Source of the DNA: Deltaproteobacteria bacterium
GTDB taxonomy: Bacteria; Desulfobacterota_C; Deferrisomatia; Deferrisomatales; JACRMM01
DNA: 34,717 bases
Direction: 5' to 3'
Assembly (NCBI GenBank): GCA_016218905.1
Contig: JACRCS010000014.1
Span: 1-34,717 of the forward strand
A program made the position numbers and the translations under genes. Below, in pieces: positions 9,618-17,546 of this stretch (position 1 is its first letter; every line of letters begins with the position of its first letter). The notes beneath the pieces are model-generated. The model was not told the DNA's origin, did no database searches, and saw only the letters and a program-made list of their open reading frames with translations.

Positions 9618-10613
9618 ATGGACCGGTATGCAGACAAGGCTCTGGAAGGCGACCAGCGGGCGGGTGCCCGCCTGATCCGCCTCTTGGAAGAGGGAGACCC
9701 CGCGGGCATCGAGGGGCTGAAAGCCCTCTATCCCCACACGGGGCGGGCCCACGTCCTGGGGATCACCGGCCCCCCGGGCGCCGGAAAGTCCACCCTGGTG
9801 GACAGGATCATCGGAGAGTTCCGGCGCCGCCACCTGTCGGTGGGGGTCGTCGCCATCGACCCCTCGAGCCCCTTCTCCGGAGGAGCCATCCTCGGCGATC
9901 GGGTCCGGATGCAGCGGCACGCGACCGACGAAGGGGTCTTCGTCCGCTCCATGGCCACCCGCGGGCATCTGGGCGGCCTCTGCCGAACTGCCGCGGAGGC
10001 GGTGCTGGTGCTGGACGCCATGGGGTACGACGTGGTCTTGATCGAAACCGTCGGCGTCGGCCAGGACGAGGTGGAGGTCGTCGACCTGGCCCATACGACG
10101 GCCGTCGTGAGCCTGCCGGGCATGGGCGACGACATCCAGGCCATGAAGGCGGGAATCTTGGAGATCGGCGACATCTTCGTCGTGAACAAGGCAGACAAGC
10201 CCGGCGCCGACGAGGTGGTCAGGCAACTCAACGCGATGTTGGACCTGCGCGAGTACCGCGAGGGGGAGTGGCGCCCTCGGGTGCAGAAGACCGTGGCCGT
10301 GCGGGGCGAGGGGATCGTCGAACTGGTGGACGCCTTCCTCGAGCACCGGACGGACCTCCGGAGCTCGGGCGTTCTCGGGGAGCGGACGGCCGAGCGGGAG
10401 CTGCGCTACTTGAGCGGGCTGATCAAAGAGATGGCGTACGAAAAGATCCTGGTCGCCCTGGGCGCGGACGGGCCCTACCGAGCGCTGCTGGAGGACGTGA
10501 GGGCCAGGAGGACCGACCCGTACAGCGCCGCGGAGAGGCTCGTGGGCGGCCTGGTCCGGGGGCCGGACGGCGCAACGCGACCCGGGAGCCCTGACCCCGT
10601 CAGCTTCGTATAG
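9618..10613 (+). CDS. meaB: MeaB/ArgK-family GTPase, chaperone of the B12 mutase
   Basis: A 331-residue G3E-family GTPase. The P-loop is GPPGAGKST at residues 51-59, the switch/Walker B region is ETVGVGQDEVEV at 143-154, and the guanine-specificity motif is NKAD at 190-193. Known MeaB proteins gate adenosylcobalamin loading and protect acyl-CoA mutases from inactivation. Finding it last in the operon ties the distant mutase genes at the left edge to the transporter between them. The start at ATG 9618 follows GGAGGGG; a GTG at 9567 overlapping the livF stop is an in-frame alternative adding 17 residues. It ends 13 bases from a convergent operon, leaving no room for a separate terminator. Confidence 0.93.
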   Translation: MDRYADKALEGDQRAGARLIRLLEEGDPAGIEGLKALYPHTGRAHVLGITGPPGAGKSTLVDRIIGEFRRRHLSVGVVAIDPSSPFSGGAILGDRVRMQRHATDEGVFVRSMATRGHLGGLCRTAAEAVLVLDAMGYDVVLIETVGVGQDEVEVVDLAHTTAVVSLPGMGDDIQAMKAGILEIGDIFVVNKADKPGADEVVRQLNAMLDLREYREGEWRPRVQKTVAVRGEGIVELVDAFLEHRTDLRSSGVLGERTAERELRYLSGLIKEMAYEKILVALGADGPYRALLEDVRARRTDPYSAAERLVGGLVRGPDGATRPGSPDPVSFV

Positions 10614-10626
10614 CATCCTGCCGTCC

Positions 10627-11865
10627 TTACGGTCGCGCCAGCGTCTCGGCTGGTTTGACGCGGGCGATGCGCCGGGCCATCAGAAGACTGGCAAGCATTC
10701 CAACCAGCACGGAAAGGACCAGGGAAACGGCCGTTATCTGCAGGGTCACGCGAATGGGCAACCGAATGACGTGCGCCGCGGCTTCGGCCTCTCGCGCAAC
10801 CGCCGGCAACGGGTTCATCTCCCAGGGGATCGGTACCGTCACGGGAAGAAGCGAGAGCAGGCTGGAGAGGCCGTAGCCGAGAACGATACCTACGAGCCCC
10901 CCTGTGAGCGCCTGCGCGAAGGCTTCCCCGCCGAGTTGTCGCTGGACGTCCTTGCTGGTCCAACCGACCGCTTTCAGGACCCCGATCTCATGGGAGCGCT
11001 CCACGAGGTTCGCGAGCATCGTCCTGACGATCAGGAGCACGGCGCCGGCGAGCGCTGCCAGGGACGCGAGGAGCGCGAAGCGATCGGAAACGCGCGAGAC
11101 TCCGCCCATCAGCTCCAGAAAGGAGTCGGAGCTCGTCACCGACGCCCCGGGGACTTCGCTCGTCACCCGGGTCTTCACCGCATCGAGCGCCGAGAGATCG
11201 CGCAGGCGCAGGTGGACGAGGTTGACCGCCTCGGGCCCGGCCCCCAGCAGCGCCCGCGCGTCGGCAAGCGTCAGGTAGACGTTCGCGGAAGCGAGCTGAG
11301 AGCCCTCCTTGACCGCGAGGAGGCCCACGACCTTCAAGGTCCTGTCGCCCGCCGGGAACTCGCCTCCGACCCGGACGCCGTGAAACTTCGCGAAGTGCTT
11401 CTCGAGCGCCACCTCGCCCTGCCGTTCGGGGAAGCGCCCTTCCTGGATCCAATCCTTGGCCTTCAGCGGCCCGAGGCCGGAGTGCCCGCTCGGGTCGATC
11501 CCGAGGAGCGTCCGAAACCCCTCCGGCGCGAACTCCCAGAGCAGGAGCGACGCGGAGGAGGCGCCGACGCCGCCGATGCGCTGGAGCTTCTGCAGCTCGG
11601 CAGCGGAGAGGATCTGGTTCGAGAACGGCAGCCGGATGCCGGTCATCCTTGGCGGCGCGCCGGGGGGCGCGGACCGGCTCTCGGAGCGCTGGAGGACGAG
11701 GTCCGCGCCGAGGCTCCGGAGCGGAGCGCGGGAGGCCTCTCGAAAGGCCGCGGCGAGGGAGTTGATCGCGATGAAGAGCGCGATCCCGATGGCGACGCCG
11801 AGGACGTTGACCAGCGTCCGGTTATGGTGGCGGAGAAGTTCCTTGGTCACGTAAGGAAGGTACAT
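10627..11865 (-). CDS. FtsX/MacB-type ABC transporter permease (second copy)
   Basis: A 412-residue permease with the layout of LolC/LolE and MacB-like proteins: one membrane segment at the N-terminus (NVLGVAIGIALFIAINSLA), a periplasmic domain of about 230 residues, then three C-terminal segments with the conserved VERSHEIGVLKAVGWTSKDV motif that couples to the ATPase, ending KPAETLARP. The start at 11865 follows an AGAGGG site. It is a paralogue of the permease at 12957-14207, sharing the GVLKAVGWT and PIPWEMNP blocks. As last gene of the operon it probably forms a heterodimer with that copy, powered by the ATPase at 12296. Such systems extract lipoproteins or drive periplasmic conformational work. 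Confidence 0.9.
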   Translation of the reverse strand: MYLPYVTKELLRHHNRTLVNVLGVAIGIALFIAINSLAAAFREASRAPLRSLGADLVLQRSESRSAPPGAPPRMTGIRLPFSNQILSAAELQKLQRIGGVGASSASLLLWEFAPEGFRTLLGIDPSGHSGLGPLKAKDWIQEGRFPERQGEVALEKHFAKFHGVRVGGEFPAGDRTLKVVGLLAVKEGSQLASANVYLTLADARALLGAGPEAVNLVHLRLRDLSALDAVKTRVTSEVPGASVTSSDSFLELMGGVSRVSDRFALLASLAALAGAVLLIVRTMLANLVERSHEIGVLKAVGWTSKDVQRQLGGEAFAQALTGGLVGIVLGYGLSSLLSLLPVTVPIPWEMNPLPAVAREAEAAAHVIRLPIRVTLQITAVSLVLSVLVGMLASLLMARRIARVKPAETLARP

Positions 11866-11873
11866 GGCGCCCT

Positions 11874-12299
11874 CTAGTTCCTTCGGACTCTTTCGTCGAG
11901 CGCCTCCTGCAGGTTCGCCAGACGCCATCTCCCCTGAAACCCCTGCGGGCCCGAGCCGCTCGGGAAGCCGTTGAACTCGATACGAGCGCCTCTCACCTCG
12001 ACCGAGTCCCGGCCGTCGATCCAGATCCGAAGCGGCACGTGCTCCCGGATCTTCCTGGTGGCCTTGAAGCGCTCCCCCTCGTCGCTCTCGAAGTCGTGCC
12101 AGGCGACCTGGATCTTCGCTCCGTAGTTCGCGAACAGGCGGACCATGTCCTCCAGGACGGGCCGCAGCGGGCCGTGGTTCATGTAGAGCACGTCGATCCG
12201 CACGGGGGGCTCGGCACGCGGGGCCGCGGGAAGCCAAAAGGCCCACGCGAGGAGGAGACAAGCACAGGCGAAAACTCCAGAGGCGAGAGCGCGCTTCAC
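11874..12299 (-). CDS. Secreted protein of unknown function, coupled to the ABC transporter
   Basis: A 141-residue protein I do not recognise. It begins at a GTG that overlaps the ATPase stop by four bases (GTGA), with a GGAGGTG site inside the end of the ATPase gene. The first 29 residues form a signal peptide (VKRALASG, hydrophobic ACACLLLAWAFWL, Ala-Pro-Arg-Ala). The mature part opens with RIDVLYMNHGPLRPVLEDM, then alternates beta and alpha and has IWIDGRDSVEVRG, which is loosely thioredoxin-like in rhythm, but there is no CxxC. Lying between the ATPase and second permease, it probably works in the periplasm with the transporter. Function unknown. Confidence 0.75.
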   Translation of the reverse strand: MKRALASGVFACACLLLAWAFWLPAAPRAEPPVRIDVLYMNHGPLRPVLEDMVRLFANYGAKIQVAWHDFESDEGERFKATRKIREHVPLRIWIDGRDSVEVRGARIEFNGFPSGSGPQGFQGRWRLANLQEALDERVRRN

Positions 12300-12964
12300 T
12301 GCAGCACCTCCCCGTCGCGCATGCGAAGCATCCGGTCGGCCTGCTCCGCGAGCGCCGCGTCGTGGGTGATCATGAGGACGGTCACCCGTTCTTCGGCCTG
12401 GAGCTTTCGCAGGAGTTCCATGATCGAGGCGCCCGTCGCGGAGTCGAGGTTGCCGGTGGGCTCGTCCGCGAAGAGGATCCGGGGGTGGTTCACGAGGGCC
12501 CGCGCGATAGCCACGCGCTGCTTCTCCCCGCCGGAGAGCTTCGAGGGCAGGTGCTCCAGCCGATCCCCGAGGCCCATCTGGACGAGCAGCCCCGCCGCTC
12601 TCTCGTAGCGCTCGAGGCTGCCCATCCTGAGCGGGAAGAGCGGCAGCGCGACGTTCTCCCACGCGAAGAGCGTCGGGATCAGGTGGAAGGACTGGAAGAC
12701 GAAGCCGACCTTCTCCCGGCGAAACAGCGCCAGATCGTCCTCCGCCGCGCTCGTGAGGACCTTTCCGTCGAGCACCACCCGGCCGGCGCTCGGCGACTCC
12801 AGCCCCGAGAGGAGCGAGAGGAGGGTCGTCTTGCCGCTGCCGGACTTGCCGACGAGGGAGACGAACTCGCCGTCCGCGACGCTCAGGGTGACCCCCTTTA
12901 CGACTGGTAGATCGCCGTAGGTCTTGCTCAGCTCCGTGCATTCGAGAATCGGGGTCCTACTCAT
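12296..12964 (-). CDS. LolD/MacB-type ABC transporter ATPase
   Basis: A 222-residue ATPase of the family serving FtsX-type permeases. Walker A GKSGSGKTT is at residues 39-47, the signature is LSGGEKQRVAIARAL, and Walker B with D-loop is ILFADEPTGNLDS, the family hallmark. FVFQSFHLIPTLFAWENVALPL is the typical Q-loop stretch. It overlaps the upstream permease gene by eight bases and the downstream secreted-protein gene by four, so all are translated together. It should energise one or both flanking permeases. Lipoprotein release, macrolide or peptide efflux and cell-wall-hydrolase control are all known jobs in the family; the sequence does not decide. Confidence 0.93.
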   Translation of the reverse strand: MSRTPILECTELSKTYGDLPVVKGVTLSVADGEFVSLVGKSGSGKTTLLSLLSGLESPSAGRVVLDGKVLTSAAEDDLALFRREKVGFVFQSFHLIPTLFAWENVALPLFPLRMGSLERYERAAGLLVQMGLGDRLEHLPSKLSGGEKQRVAIARALVNHPRILFADEPTGNLDSATGASIMELLRKLQAEERVTVLMITHDAALAEQADRMLRMRDGEVLQ

Positions 12965-14207
12965 GGCGCAACACCTCCGAAGGTTTCAACGAAGCGATCT
13001 GCCGACCGAGGAGCCCGCCGGTGGCGGCCCCGGTCAGGATCGAAAGGAGCACCGCGAAGCCGGCGAGCTGCCAGGGAATGCGGACCGCCAGCCGTACCGT
13101 CTTGAAGAGGGGCACGCCGCCGCCGGGGAGGAAGTGGGGGGTCGGGCTCATCTCCCAGGGGATCGGGATTCGGATCGTGACGAAGCCCAGGGCCTGCCCG
13201 ATCAGGAAGGCGCACGCGAGCCCGAGCGCTCCCCCGAGGAGGGACTGGAGAACTGCCTCCGCCGTCAACTGGAGGGTGACGTTCCGGTCGGTCCAACCGA
13301 CCGCCTTGAGAACGCCGACCTCGCGGACGCGCTCGGCCGTGTTGCCGGCCATTGTCTTGAAGGTGACCAGCACGGCCGTCGCGATGGCGATGAGCGAGGC
13401 GATGAGTGTGAAGCGGTCGGAGAGCGCGAAGAGGTTCCCGAGGGACTTCAGGAACGATTCGGGCGTGGCGACGGTCGCCTTCTTCCCCAGGAGCGCCTTG
13501 AGCGCCTTCCCCACCGACGCGATCGCCTTGGGATCCGCGTTCACGAACACGAGGTTGACGTCCGCGGGGCCGAAGGGCGATACCGACTGGACCTGCGGGG
13601 AGGAGGCCGCCATGCGTTGGGCCTGGGGGAGAGGGACGTACAGGTTCGCGACGGCGATCTTCGGCGCCCGGGAAGCGTCCGCGATGCCGACCACCGTCAG
13701 CTCGGTGCCGGCGACCCGGAGGCGATCCCCCAGGCGGATGCCCGACTGCTTCGCCCAGGAGACTTCGGCCACCGCGGCCGCCTCGTCCCGGGCCGGGAAA
13801 CGGCCCTGCGTTACGGAGGCCCGAAGCACCCCGGGCCCCACGTCGTTCTCCGGCTCCACCCCCAGCACGACCGAGGCTCGGCCGGGGTCGAAGACCCAGA
13901 GGAGGAGGCCCGTCCCCATGCCTCGAAGGCCGGGGAGCGCCCGGATCTTCTCGAGCTCGTCTCGGCGGATGGTGACCGCGGAGCAGGGAAAGACAGCGCC
14001 GCTCATCTCCCGCGGAACATCTCCCGAGCGCTGGATCGTGAGCTCCGCCCCGATCTCCTGGAGCGGCGCCCGGGCGGCCTGACGAAACGCCAGCGAGAGC
14101 GCGTTAATGACGACGAGGATCGCGATCCCCAGCGAGAGACCGAGGACGGCGGCGAACGTCCTCCGCCTCCGGTGGTAGAGCTCCTTCACCACATACCTGA
14201 GATTCAT
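12957..14207 (-). CDS. FtsX/MacB-type ABC transporter permease (first copy)
   Basis: A 416-residue permease with an N-terminal membrane segment (TFAAVLGLSLGIAILVVINAL), a large periplasmic domain, and three C-terminal segments. The coupling motif VREVGVLKAVGWTDRNV and the C-terminal SLKPSEVLRHE are standard. It is clearly paralogous to the permease at 10627-11865. It lies 12 bases after the metal-sensor gene and overlaps the ATPase gene, so it belongs to the ECF sigma operon. The order permease, ATPase, secreted protein, permease suggests a heteromeric LolCDE-like complex, not a single MacB. Confidence 0.91.
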   Translation of the reverse strand: MNLRYVVKELYHRRRRTFAAVLGLSLGIAILVVINALSLAFRQAARAPLQEIGAELTIQRSGDVPREMSGAVFPCSAVTIRRDELEKIRALPGLRGMGTGLLLWVFDPGRASVVLGVEPENDVGPGVLRASVTQGRFPARDEAAAVAEVSWAKQSGIRLGDRLRVAGTELTVVGIADASRAPKIAVANLYVPLPQAQRMAASSPQVQSVSPFGPADVNLVFVNADPKAIASVGKALKALLGKKATVATPESFLKSLGNLFALSDRFTLIASLIAIATAVLVTFKTMAGNTAERVREVGVLKAVGWTDRNVTLQLTAEAVLQSLLGGALGLACAFLIGQALGFVTIRIPIPWEMSPTPHFLPGGGVPLFKTVRLAVRIPWQLAGFAVLLSILTGAATGGLLGRQIASLKPSEVLRHE

Positions 14208-14219
14208 CGTCTCTCCGAT

Positions 14220-14750
14220 CTACCGCTGGTGGGCTGGCGAGTGCTCGGCTGCCGCCGGGAAGGGGCAGATCGGCGTTCCGCCGCCGTTCGGGCCGAGCCA
14301 GGGGGGCGAGCCGAGGTCGGCGCCCTCGATTCTCTCCCGGAGAACCTGAAAGAACCGGACCTGCTGCTCGGGCGTGAAGATCCGGTTCTGTTGGAGCAGG
14401 TGCTCGATCACCGCGTCCTGGATCACCCGCTGAAGTTCGCTCACCCGCGCCTGCCCGGCGTGAATCGCCGCAAGGTCCGGGTCGGGCTTCGCGAGGAGGC
14501 CGAGCAGGCGTAGTTGCTCGCCCTGGAGCTCTCCGCCGACCTGCCGGAGCTGAGCGTGAAAGGCGTCGCGGAGGGGCTCGAAGGCCCGCAGCTGCTCGGC
14601 CGTGAGCTGGAGCGCCTGGTAGGGCAAAGCGTGGGAGGAGACCTCGGGCCGAAGCCAACGCGGGAGTTCCCGGTAGAGGTACGTCCCGAGGAAGGCCACG
14701 TTCAGGAAGACGGAGAAGACGATGCCGAGCCGGCGCAGGTTCGCTTTCAT
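14220..14750 (-). CDS. Periplasmic heavy-metal sensor, CnrX/ZraP-like
   Basis: A 176-residue protein with one N-terminal membrane anchor (residues 8-25, LGIVFSVFLNVAFLGTYLY) and a helical periplasmic domain of the metal-resistance sensor family: LTAEQLRAFEPLRDAFHAQL, LSELQ-type helices and FTPEQQVRFFQVLRERI. The tail is Gly/Pro-rich with a Cys and two His (ICPFP then EHSPAHQR), possible metal ligands. Its ATG overlaps the anti-sigma stop as ATGA. In CnrYXH-type systems the periplasmic sensor tells the membrane anti-sigma factor when metal is present; the gene order here fits that, though metal specificity cannot be read. An unfolded-protein or envelope-stress role as in CpxP/ZraP is the alternative. 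Confidence 0.82.
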   Translation of the reverse strand: MKANLRRLGIVFSVFLNVAFLGTYLYRELPRWLRPEVSSHALPYQALQLTAEQLRAFEPLRDAFHAQLRQVGGELQGEQLRLLGLLAKPDPDLAAIHAGQARVSELQRVIQDAVIEHLLQQNRIFTPEQQVRFFQVLRERIEGADLGSPPWLGPNGGGTPICPFPAAAEHSPAHQR

Positions 14751-15250
14751 CGGAGTCCTCCGCGGGATCCCGGCGAGCTCTCGGCTACGAACGCCGTAAG
14801 AGACATGGGGGGCGCCGACCCGAACCATTCCATCCCGTAGAGTGCCTGGGCGCGGGTCGAGGCGGCCTCCGGCGCGGCCGTGGAAACGATCCGCCCGGTG
14901 GAAACCCCGACGAGGCAGGCGAGGACGCCCGTGCCACAGGCGGCCAAGCGCATCGGCACGGGCATCCCGAAGATCGCCGTCCGAACTCCGCTCGGGAGCC
15001 ACTGGAGGGGCTGCGGCCGGCGTTCGGGCATCCGTCGGGCCGCCTCCGCCAGGAGCCGGGCGGAAAACCCTTCCGGCAGCGGCGGTACGGGCACGTCTGC
15101 GAGCAGACTCTCCAGCGCGCGAAGTTCCGCGAGCCGCGCCCGGCAGGACGCGCAGTCCTTCAGGTGACGGGCGATGCCGCGCGCTCGAAAGCGCGAGAGC
15201 TCTCCGTCGGCGTATGTGTTGAGTCGTGCGAGGACTCGGGGACAGTTCAT
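14747..15250 (-). CDS. Zinc-finger anti-sigma factor (zf-HC2), membrane-anchored
   Basis: A 167-residue anti-sigma factor. The cytoplasmic N-terminal domain has Cys3 and the H-x3-C-x2-C motif (His29, Cys33, Cys36 in RHLKDCASC), the ZAS fold that holds ECF sigma factors. A membrane segment follows near residues 100-120 (RLAACGTGVLACLVGVS) and a periplasmic tail of about 45 residues could meet the sensor. The ATG at 15250 follows GAGGAG; a GTG five codons earlier is less likely. The gene sits between the sigma and sensor genes and overlaps the latter by four bases. It should keep the sigma factor at the membrane until a periplasmic signal arrives. Confidence 0.88.
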   Translation of the reverse strand: MNCPRVLARLNTYADGELSRFRARGIARHLKDCASCRARLAELRALESLLADVPVPPLPEGFSARLLAEAARRMPERRPQPLQWLPSGVRTAIFGMPVPMRLAACGTGVLACLVGVSTGRIVSTAAPEAASTRAQALYGMEWFGSAPPMSLTAFVAESSPGSRGGLR

Positions 15251-15308
15251 CGTTGTGCTCCTCACTTCTACGAAACGGACCAGGAGAGGAAAACCCCCGC
15301 GGAAAGCA

Positions 15309-15866
15309 CTATCCGCGCTCCAGCGGCGCCAGACGGAGGTGGAGGGCCGATCGTGCCCGGCCGAGGAGCCCCTCGACGGCCTTCGCGGACACCCCGAGGG
15401 CTTCCGCGATCTCCGCGTAGCTCAGGTCCTGGAAGTGCTTGAGGATGACGGCCATGCGCTGCGTGTCGGGCAAGGCGGCGAGCGCGTTTCGCACCGCGGC
15501 CTCGCGTTCTCTCCCGATGAGCGCCTGAGCCGGATCCGGCGCCGTGTCGGCGACCTCGGGAAGGGCATCGGTGTACTCGGGGCGTTTCTTCTCGGCCCGG
15601 TCGAGGCAGAGCCTCGTCACCACTTGATAAAGGTAGGCGCGGAACGGGGCGGTCGGCCGGTACCGCGGTGCCGCGGCGAGAATCTTGAGGAAGGCCTCCT
15701 GGGCCACGTCTTCCGCTTCCGCCGGGTCGCCGAGGAAGCGGGAGGCTACGCCCCAGGCGCCCCTCTGGTGCGCGACGACCAGCTCCCGGAAGGCGTCCGG
15801 GTCGCCCGTGCCCGCAGCGAGCAGCCGCTCTTCGTCGCTTCGGTTGACGCAGGCGCGACCGCTCAC
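15309..15866 (-). CDS. ECF-family RNA polymerase sigma factor
   Basis: A 185-residue sigma-70 factor of the extracytoplasmic-function type. Region 2 is FRELVVAHQRGAWGVASRFL with DAEDVAQEAFLK-like AEAEDVAQEAFLKIL; region 4 is LPDTQRMAVILKHFQDLSY followed by the helix-turn-helix IAEALGVSAKAVEGLLGRA. The start at GTG 15866 is chosen because GGAG lies just upstream and the next residues lead straight into region 2; an ORF extension to 15986 exists but would give an unusual 40-residue leader. It is first in a seven-gene operon with its anti-sigma factor and periplasmic sensor, so it probably controls that operon. Confidence 0.91.
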   Translation of the reverse strand: MSGRACVNRSDEERLLAAGTGDPDAFRELVVAHQRGAWGVASRFLGDPAEAEDVAQEAFLKILAAAPRYRPTAPFRAYLYQVVTRLCLDRAEKKRPEYTDALPEVADTAPDPAQALIGREREAAVRNALAALPDTQRMAVILKHFQDLSYAEIAEALGVSAKAVEGLLGRARSALHLRLAPLERG

Positions 15867-15940
15867 AGGAACTCCGCGAAGATGTCTCGCCTTCGCGCGG
15901 TCGCGGTCGGGTCCGCAAAGGGGATCGAACTGGCTTCCGA

Positions 15941-15968
15941 CAAATCGAGCGCTCCTGAAAAGAGTTCC
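15941..15968 (-). promoter_or_regulatory. Possible ECF-type promoter of the sigma operon
   Basis: On the minus strand, GGAACT (15968-15963) resembles the -35 element used by many ECF sigma factors. A GATTTG (15946-15941) lies 16 bases downstream where a -10 would be. The leader to the sigma GTG would be about 70 bases. The -10 match is poor, so this is only a candidate autoregulatory promoter. Confidence 0.25.
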
Positions 15969-15986
15969 ACTCGAGGTGCGTCCCAC

Positions 15987-16898
15987 TGACTCAGCCGTCC
16001 AGCGGAGAAGCCTTCATTCTACGCTCGGGCCTCAGGTTTCGAGGTCGTCCCGTGCGCTCAGGTCGTCGTCAGGCCGGCCGGCATGCGCCCTCCTCACCAG
16101 AAACGGACGGCGCTCGGGAATCCCCCGGAACACTCTGCCGATGTCGTTGTGAGCGGGACGAGACCGTGCTCGTGGGGTGTCAGCCGGCGCTTCGAAACGG
16201 TTTGGATTGGGACGGATCCAGAACTCCGGACCCCCGCCATTCGCACGCGGCCTCCTCGGGAGGGAATGACTCAGGAGCTCCGACGTGGACTACGCCCTTG
16301 GTGTCGGTCGTGGGATGGATACGCGATCTGCCGAGGTTTCAGCGTCAGATTCTTCGGAATCGCCATATCGTAGCCGCTCGACCGCAGGTTTCGCTCCGGG
16401 TTCCCTGTGCGATGGTGCCGCTGGGCCGAGAGCGATAGAACGGCAGACATCCCTACCCGCCGGGAACGCTGCTGCGGGAAACGATTCCTTGACCGCTCGG
16501 CACCCGAAGCCTACAAGTAGAGGGCTGCCGTCACGCGTATCCCTCCCGCTCGATGTCGGCCGAGGTTCCGAGTCTGAGCGCCTTTCTTGAGAGCGCAGGC
16601 CCGGAGGCGGGAGCCCTCCTCGAGTGCGTCACAGCAATGCCGAAAGACCGCGCCGTGGGACGGGGGCGGAAGATCGGGCGGGATCTCGCGCAGCTCTTCG
16701 AAGCGTTCATGCCTGTCTACCGCGTCTGCCTCGACCTCCCGGAGGAGCCTCCGCCGAGCAGTGCCGCCCGGAAACGCTCGGAGGCTTGAAAGCCGGGCAA
16801 CTTCGTCAAGCTCAGTCCCTCGAAGCGCTCCTTTCCGGGCGGAAGACTCGGTGCGCACGAGCCGGACTGCCGCGAACCCTAAAGCCGAAGGTGAAGGC
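15987..16898. other. Long region without a recognisable gene
   Basis: Short open frames exist on both strands (for example 16553-16789 on plus and 16511-16900 on minus), but none has a convincing ribosome site, a recognisable motif or a plausible amino-acid pattern. The upstream part should hold the promoter of the sigma operon. No clear hairpin terminator, tRNA or repeat was seen by eye. Confidence 0.5.
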
Positions 16899-17081
16899 AT
16901 GGAGCGTCCGGACGTCGTCAGCGAATTTTACGATCATGAAGCGGGTATCGTGTACCGCATCCTTGCCTATCGGGAGCTCACGCGCGCCGAAGTCGTACGA
17001 GAGATCCAGCGGGCCGTGCGCCTGCGCGAAGAGAGGCCGAAGCGAGGCGACTTCCTCACCTTTCGGACCTCCATTGCCTGA
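16899..17081 (+). CDS. Small conserved-looking protein, unknown function
   Basis: A 60-residue protein starting at an ATG after GAAGGTGAAGG. It begins MERPDVVSEFYDHEAGIVYR and continues with a helical, charged stretch (LTRAEVVREIQRAVRLREERP) ending FLTFRTSIA. Codon use is ordinary and the pattern of hydrophobic and charged residues looks like a real folded protein, unlike the surrounding frames. It is followed 42 bases later by a tiny zinc-ribbon gene and then an RNA-binding-protein gene, so it may belong to that group. No family name can be given with confidence. Confidence 0.6.
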   Translation: MERPDVVSEFYDHEAGIVYRILAYRELTRAEVVREIQRAVRLREERPKRGDFLTFRTSIA

Positions 17082-17122
17082 TCGGGCGCGACGGCTTTTA
17101 CGAGAAGCAGCAAAGAGATCGG

Positions 17123-17218
17123 ATGTTTTCGGCGGTATGCGCCGGCTGCGGCCGAGAAGCGCAGGTGCCCTTCCGGCCGACGCAGGAGCGGCCCGTCTAC
17201 TGTAAGGAGTGTTTCTGA
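17123..17218 (+). CDS. Tiny zinc-ribbon protein (CxxC...CxxC)
   Basis: A 31-residue frame, below usual gene-calling limits. Its two knuckles are CAGC (residues 6-9) and CKEC (27-30), separated by GREAQVPFRPTQERPVY. This C-x2-C-x17-C-x2-C layout with VPFxPT and RPVYCxxCF is a zinc-ribbon I recognise from small bacterial proteins, often found as C-terminal domains or stand-alone. The frame stays open upstream to about 16940 without a start codon, so a longer protein with a non-standard start is possible. An AAAGAG lies five bases before the ATG. The four perfectly spaced Cys argue that the frame is real. Confidence 0.62.
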   Translation: MFSAVCAGCGREAQVPFRPTQERPVYCKECF

Positions 17219-17384
17219 ACGCCTCTTGCCTGGCGACCGAAACGGGGACTTCCGGAGCGCTCTCCGCGCGCCTGTTCTTTTCTGCAGGTTAGGGACGAGT
17301 TCCTTGGACATTGCCGGCAAAGGCGCCTATGGTAGGTACACGATTGGGATTTGAACGTCGACGGACGGCTCGGACGCGCGAAGA

Positions 17385-17419
17385 GGGACCCGAGGAATCG
17401 GGCCCCCCTTTTGTTTTTT
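17385..17419 (+). terminator. Intrinsic terminator in the leader of the RRM gene
   Basis: Hairpin GGGaCCCGA-GGAA-TCGGGcCCC (17385-17406, GNRA-like tetraloop, one mismatch) followed by CC and TTTTGTTTTTT at 17409-17419. This is the strongest intrinsic terminator in the window. It may end transcription from 16899-17218, or act as an attenuator about 130 bases before the RRM start. Confidence 0.68.
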
Positions 17420-17546
17420 GGGGACGGGTGGCGAGCGACGCTTTCGGCGTGCCTGCTTCCGAGAACTCCCGCCGAGCGAGGAACCATGGCCCAAAAGCTT
17501 ACAAAAACGTCATCAGCCGAAGTGGAGCGCTGAGAGGAGAGGAAGA

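Noticed and set aside
16511..16900. Minus-strand 129-residue frame and plus-strand 78-residue frame (16553-16789)
   Set aside because: Neither has a ribosome site or a recognisable pattern, and they overlap each other; not reported as genes.
17311..17340. Resemblance to a c-di-GMP (GEMM) riboswitch in GGCAAAGGCGCC...GGTAGGT
   Set aside because: The conserved core order and the second stem could not be found; only short shared words are present.
17330..17357. tRNA 3'-end-like string (TGGT...GATTTGAAC) on the minus strand
   Set aside because: The T-stem strands do not pair and the distance from the CCA-like end to the T-loop is three bases too long, so it is not a tRNA or a clean attachment fragment.
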